From Acidiparvus fluvialis (GTDB lineage: Bacteria; Acidobacteriota; Holophagae; Holophagales; Holophagaceae), in NCBI GenBank assembly GCA_041263285.1, contig JBFSVS010000032.1:1-7492 (forward strand): 7,492 bases of DNA, in the 5' to 3' direction. Below are positions 5,343 to 7,492 of the stretch, one piece after another. The first letter of the stretch is position 1, and each line of letters opens with the position of its first letter. Made by a program: the position numbers and the translations under genes. A model generated the notes under the pieces. That model had not been told where the DNA came from and did no database searches. It worked only from the letters and a program-made list of their open reading frames with translations.

Positions 5343-7355
5343 CTACCAAATTGAAGGACGTACTTTTTCATCTCGAATCATGGCGGCTGGAGCCTTGCAA
5401 GCAAAAGCTTCATAGAACTGAGGTAGATTACTCATAGGACCAATGACTCGAAATTCACCTGGGCTATGAGGATCAGTCTTAAGTTGCTGAAAGAGAGCTT
5501 CTTCTCGTTGCAGTTGGCGCCAAATCACAGCCCCACCAATGAAAAAGCGTTGCTCGCCCGTAAAACCATCAATCACGGGTGAAGGTTTTCCTTTCAAACT
5601 CATTTTCCATGCAGCATAAGCAATCTTCATGCCACCCAGATCTGCAATGTTCTCACCTAAGGTTAATTTTCCATTGACACGCTCGCCTTTGATCGGTTCG
5701 TAGGCATCAAATTGTTTGACCACGAGATCGGTTCGGTAATCATAGGCTTTTCTGTCTTCGGGCGTCCACCAATTTACCAAATTACCTTCCCCATCATATT
5801 TTGAACCGCTATCGTCAAATCCATGAGTAATTTCATGTCCAATGACCCAACCAATTGCGCCATAGTTGACCGCATCGTCAGCTTCAGGATCAAAAAAGGG
5901 TTTTTGTAATATACCTGCTGGAAAGAGGATGTCGTTGAGCGAGGGACTATAGCGAGCATTGACGGTCGGAGGTGTCATGCTCCATTCGTCTTTATTGGGA
6001 CTTTGACCTAATTTAGCAATATTCTCTTTAAGTCTCATTTCGCTATGACGTCGTAAATTACCGTAATAATCATCGCGCTTAATGTCAAAGTCATGTACTT
6101 CCCACTTATCTGGATACCCTATTTTGACGCCGAAGGCATCGAGTTTTGCAATGGCTTTTTGTTTCGTCTCGGGACCCATCCATTCGAGCTTGTTGATGGA
6201 ATCTTTCAATGCTAAACGGAGATTCTTCACCATTTCAATCATCTTCCTCTTGGCAACTGGGCTAAACGCACGAGCAACGTAGAGTTGGCCGAATTCATTA
6301 GGGAGAATATTATCGACTACGGAAAGCATGCGTTTGTCACGGCTCTCCTGAATCTCAACTCCACTAAGGACTTTGCTAAACGCAAATGCTTGATCGCCGA
6401 AGGCTTTATTTAATGCTCCTGCCGAACCGTTGATAACATGCCATTGGAGGTAAACTTTCCAATCTTCTGTAGAATATTGTTCACTTAGGGTAGCAAACGA
6501 TTTAAAAAAATTAGGTTGCACCACATTGAGATCTTCAATTTTTGAAACTCCACGACCACTCATGTACGTTACCCAATCGAACCCAGGATTCTCATCTTGA
6601 AATTTTTGAGGGGTACGCGGATTATAACGCTTATTAGGATCTCGCATTTCTGTTCGATCCATTTGAAATTCAGCTAATTTAGTCTCTATAGTCATAACCA
6701 CTTGAGCGTTTTTAGTGGCTTGAGTTGTGTCAAAACCGGCTAGTTCAAACATTCGAGCGACATGAGGAACGTACTTATTTCGAATATTCTTGGATCTTAA
6801 GTCGTCTTTCAGATAAAAATCTCGATCCGGTAAGGTGGTACCGCCTTGACTAAAAAAGACCATGTGGCGTTTACTATTTTTCTGATCTACGCCCACACCC
6901 ATTGAGAAACCCCCCGCAAATCCTAGGCGATGGAGTTCAGCTAAGAGCTTTGGAAGATCTGCTTGGTTTTTGAGTGAGCTGGCCAAAGCCAAATAAGGCT
7001 TTATGGGTTCAATCCCTTTTTTTTCCAGGAGCTCCGTGTTCATGGCACTGGCATAAAAATCATTGACTCGTTGTTCAGGACTTCCTGGCTTAAGTGATTT
7101 CGCAGCCGCTAGATCTTTCACGATCGACATTAGAACGACACGGTTGGAATCAGCGAGTTGATTAAAGCTTCCCCAACGAGCTTTGTCAGCAGGAAGGGTT
7201 TGGCTTTTAAGCCACCCGCCATTAGCGTATTGATAGAAGTTTTCACAGGGCTGAACAGTGAGATCCATATCTTTTACGTTAAAACCCAATTTACCCTGAG
7301 CGAGAAGGCACGTTGAGATTAAAGTTAGCGATAACCATTGAGCGGGGCGGCGCAT
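5343..7355 (-). CDS. Exported M13-family zinc metallopeptidase (neprilysin/PepO type)
   Basis: Endopeptidase of oligopeptides, 670 residues, within the usual 630-700 of bacterial M13 enzymes. A Sec signal peptide is visible: MRRPAQW, a hydrophobic core at 8-19, and a plausible cleavage after Ala-Gln-Gly (residue 21). The M13 N-terminal domain starts at MDLTVQPCENFYQYANGGW (30-48) and the catalytic domain covers about 460-670. Zinc site: His507-Glu508-Ile-Thr-His511, with Glu568 and Asp572 in GENIADLGG. The substrate-backbone motif NAxY is NARY at 466-469, followed by PSLNDILFPAGILQ. Cys37 and Cys653 occupy the positions of the conserved neprilysin Cys80-Cys735 disulfide, while the other neprilysin cysteines are absent. 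The C-terminus has the usual final tryptophan. The ATG has AGGAG five bases upstream. It appears monocistronic: a terminator follows, and a candidate promoter precedes. The physiological substrate is unknown; periplasmic or outer-surface location is inferred. Confidence 0.95.
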   Translation of the reverse strand: MRRPAQWLSLTLISTCLLAQGKLGFNVKDMDLTVQPCENFYQYANGGWLKSQTLPADKARWGSFNQLADSNRVVLMSIVKDLAAAKSLKPGSPEQRVNDFYASAMNTELLEKKGIEPIKPYLALASSLKNQADLPKLLAELHRLGFAGGFSMGVGVDQKNSKRHMVFFSQGGTTLPDRDFYLKDDLRSKNIRNKYVPHVARMFELAGFDTTQATKNAQVVMTIETKLAEFQMDRTEMRDPNKRYNPRTPQKFQDENPGFDWVTYMSGRGVSKIEDLNVVQPNFFKSFATLSEQYSTEDWKVYLQWHVINGSAGALNKAFGDQAFAFSKVLSGVEIQESRDKRMLSVVDNILPNEFGQLYVARAFSPVAKRKMIEMVKNLRLALKDSINKLEWMGPETKQKAIAKLDAFGVKIGYPDKWEVHDFDIKRDDYYGNLRRHSEMRLKENIAKLGQSPNKDEWSMTPPTVNARYSPSLNDILFPAGILQKPFFDPEADDAVNYGAIGWVIGHEITHGFDDSGSKYDGEGNLVNWWTPEDRKAYDYRTDLVVKQFDAYEPIKGERVNGKLTLGENIADLGGMKIAYAAWKMSLKGKPSPVIDGFTGEQRFFIGGAVIWRQLQREEALFQQLKTDPHSPGEFRVIGPMSNLPQFYEAFACKAPAAMIRDEKVRPSIW

Positions 7356-7383
7356 GAGAACTCCTATTTAGTTTTGAGGATTT

Positions 7384-7389
7384 ATTCTA
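7384..7389 (-). promoter_or_regulatory. Candidate -10 for the M13 peptidase gene
   Basis: TAGAAT on the - strand lies 28 bases before the M13 ATG, inside the 10-mer GGATAGAATA that also precedes the bacilliredoxin gene. No clear -35 is present at 17-18 bases. A small inverted repeat, CTAGA-CAA-TCTAG at 7399-7411, lies just upstream and overlaps the stop of the possible right-edge gene. Confidence 0.35.
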
Positions 7390-7407
7390 TCCATGCTTCT
7401 AGACAAT

Positions 7408-7491
7408 CTAGTCATTACTTTTTGAGTCCTTTTGCGTCTTTTTCCAAGACTTTAGCAGACCAATGAGCATGGTAATAGTTTCACTCATGCT
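7408..7491 (-). CDS. Possible 3' end of an unidentified gene
   Basis: An open frame enters from the right edge and ends at TAG (7408-7410), giving 27 residues: a short hydrophobic stretch (ITMLIGLL) followed by a Lys/Ser/Asp-rich tail (SWKKTQKDSKSND). The other two - strand frames here have early stops. A hydrophilic tail after an apolar helix could be the C-terminus of a membrane or helical protein, but nothing identifies a family. The alternative is a + strand gene starting at ATG 7463-7465 (MSMVIVSLML, signal-like), though it has no convincing ribosome site. Too short to choose with confidence. Confidence 0.35.
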   Translation of the reverse strand, partial: SMSETITMLIGLLKSWKKTQKDSKSND

Positions 7492-7492
7492 G

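Noticed and set aside
6082..6282. Open frame on the + strand inside the M13 gene
   Set aside because: Antisense shadow of conserved M13 sequence with no ribosome site.
7306..7308. Cys16 of the M13 protein as a lipoprotein lipidation site
   Set aside because: The preceding residues (Leu-Ile-Ser-Thr) lack the small Gly/Ala/Ser at -1 of a lipobox, and an Ala-x-Gly cleavage site lies just after; an ordinary signal peptide fits better.
1..7492. Mobile elements, CRISPR arrays, tRNA/rRNA genes and defence or biosynthetic clusters
   Set aside because: No repeat array, transposase-like protein, terminal repeat, cloverleaf sequence or cluster-type gene was seen on either strand; gene-free gaps are all under about 160 bases.

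Overview
This window is a bacterial chromosomal segment of moderate GC content (mid-40s percent by eye). It carries five complete protein genes and one gene cut by the left edge; a possible second gene tail lies at the right edge. All clearly recognisable genes are housekeeping or general physiology genes. I see no insertion sequence, phage gene, CRISPR array, tRNA, rRNA or toxin/defence module. No gene-free stretch exceeds about 160 bases.

Layout, left to right: (1) the 3' end of rimM (16S rRNA maturation factor) on the + strand, meeting tail to tail with (2) sppA, a long-form membrane protease IV of family S49, on the - strand. A 160-base divergent promoter region separates sppA from (3) a + strand bacilliredoxin (BrxA/BrxB, DUF1094/YphP family) with its Cys-Gly-Cys site. 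That gene ends 3 bases from the end of (4) a - strand, 679-residue fused alpha+beta E1 component of a thiamine-diphosphate 2-oxoacid dehydrogenase complex. Upstream of it on the same strand lies (5) a Nfu-type iron-sulfur scaffold (Nfu N-terminal domain plus NifU C-terminal CxxC domain). A strong bidirectional terminator then separates it from (6) an exported M13-family zinc metallopeptidase. At the right edge is (7) a possible gene tail on the - strand.

The most coherent functional link is nfu next to the E1 fusion gene. Nfu proteins supply Fe-S clusters to lipoyl synthase, and 2-oxoacid dehydrogenase complexes need lipoylated E2. The genes for E2, E3 and lipoyl synthase are not in this window. 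Both genes appear to start with TTG, each with a well-spaced GGAG ribosome binding site. A perfect 10-bp inverted repeat lies between them and could be a weak terminator or an operator.

Taxonomy is an inference only. A fused E1 alpha/beta, a bacilliredoxin, a long SppA, Nfu with its own N-terminal domain and a secreted M13 peptidase together suggest an Acidobacteriota- or Bacteroidota-like diderm rather than an enterobacterium or a typical Firmicute. Bacilliredoxin implies bacillithiol as the low-molecular-weight thiol. I did not find a convincing undescribed system. The items worth a second look are the nfu/E1 pairing and its palindrome, the variant thiamine-diphosphate motif, a shared 10-base promoter-like element, and the unusual downstream context of rimM.
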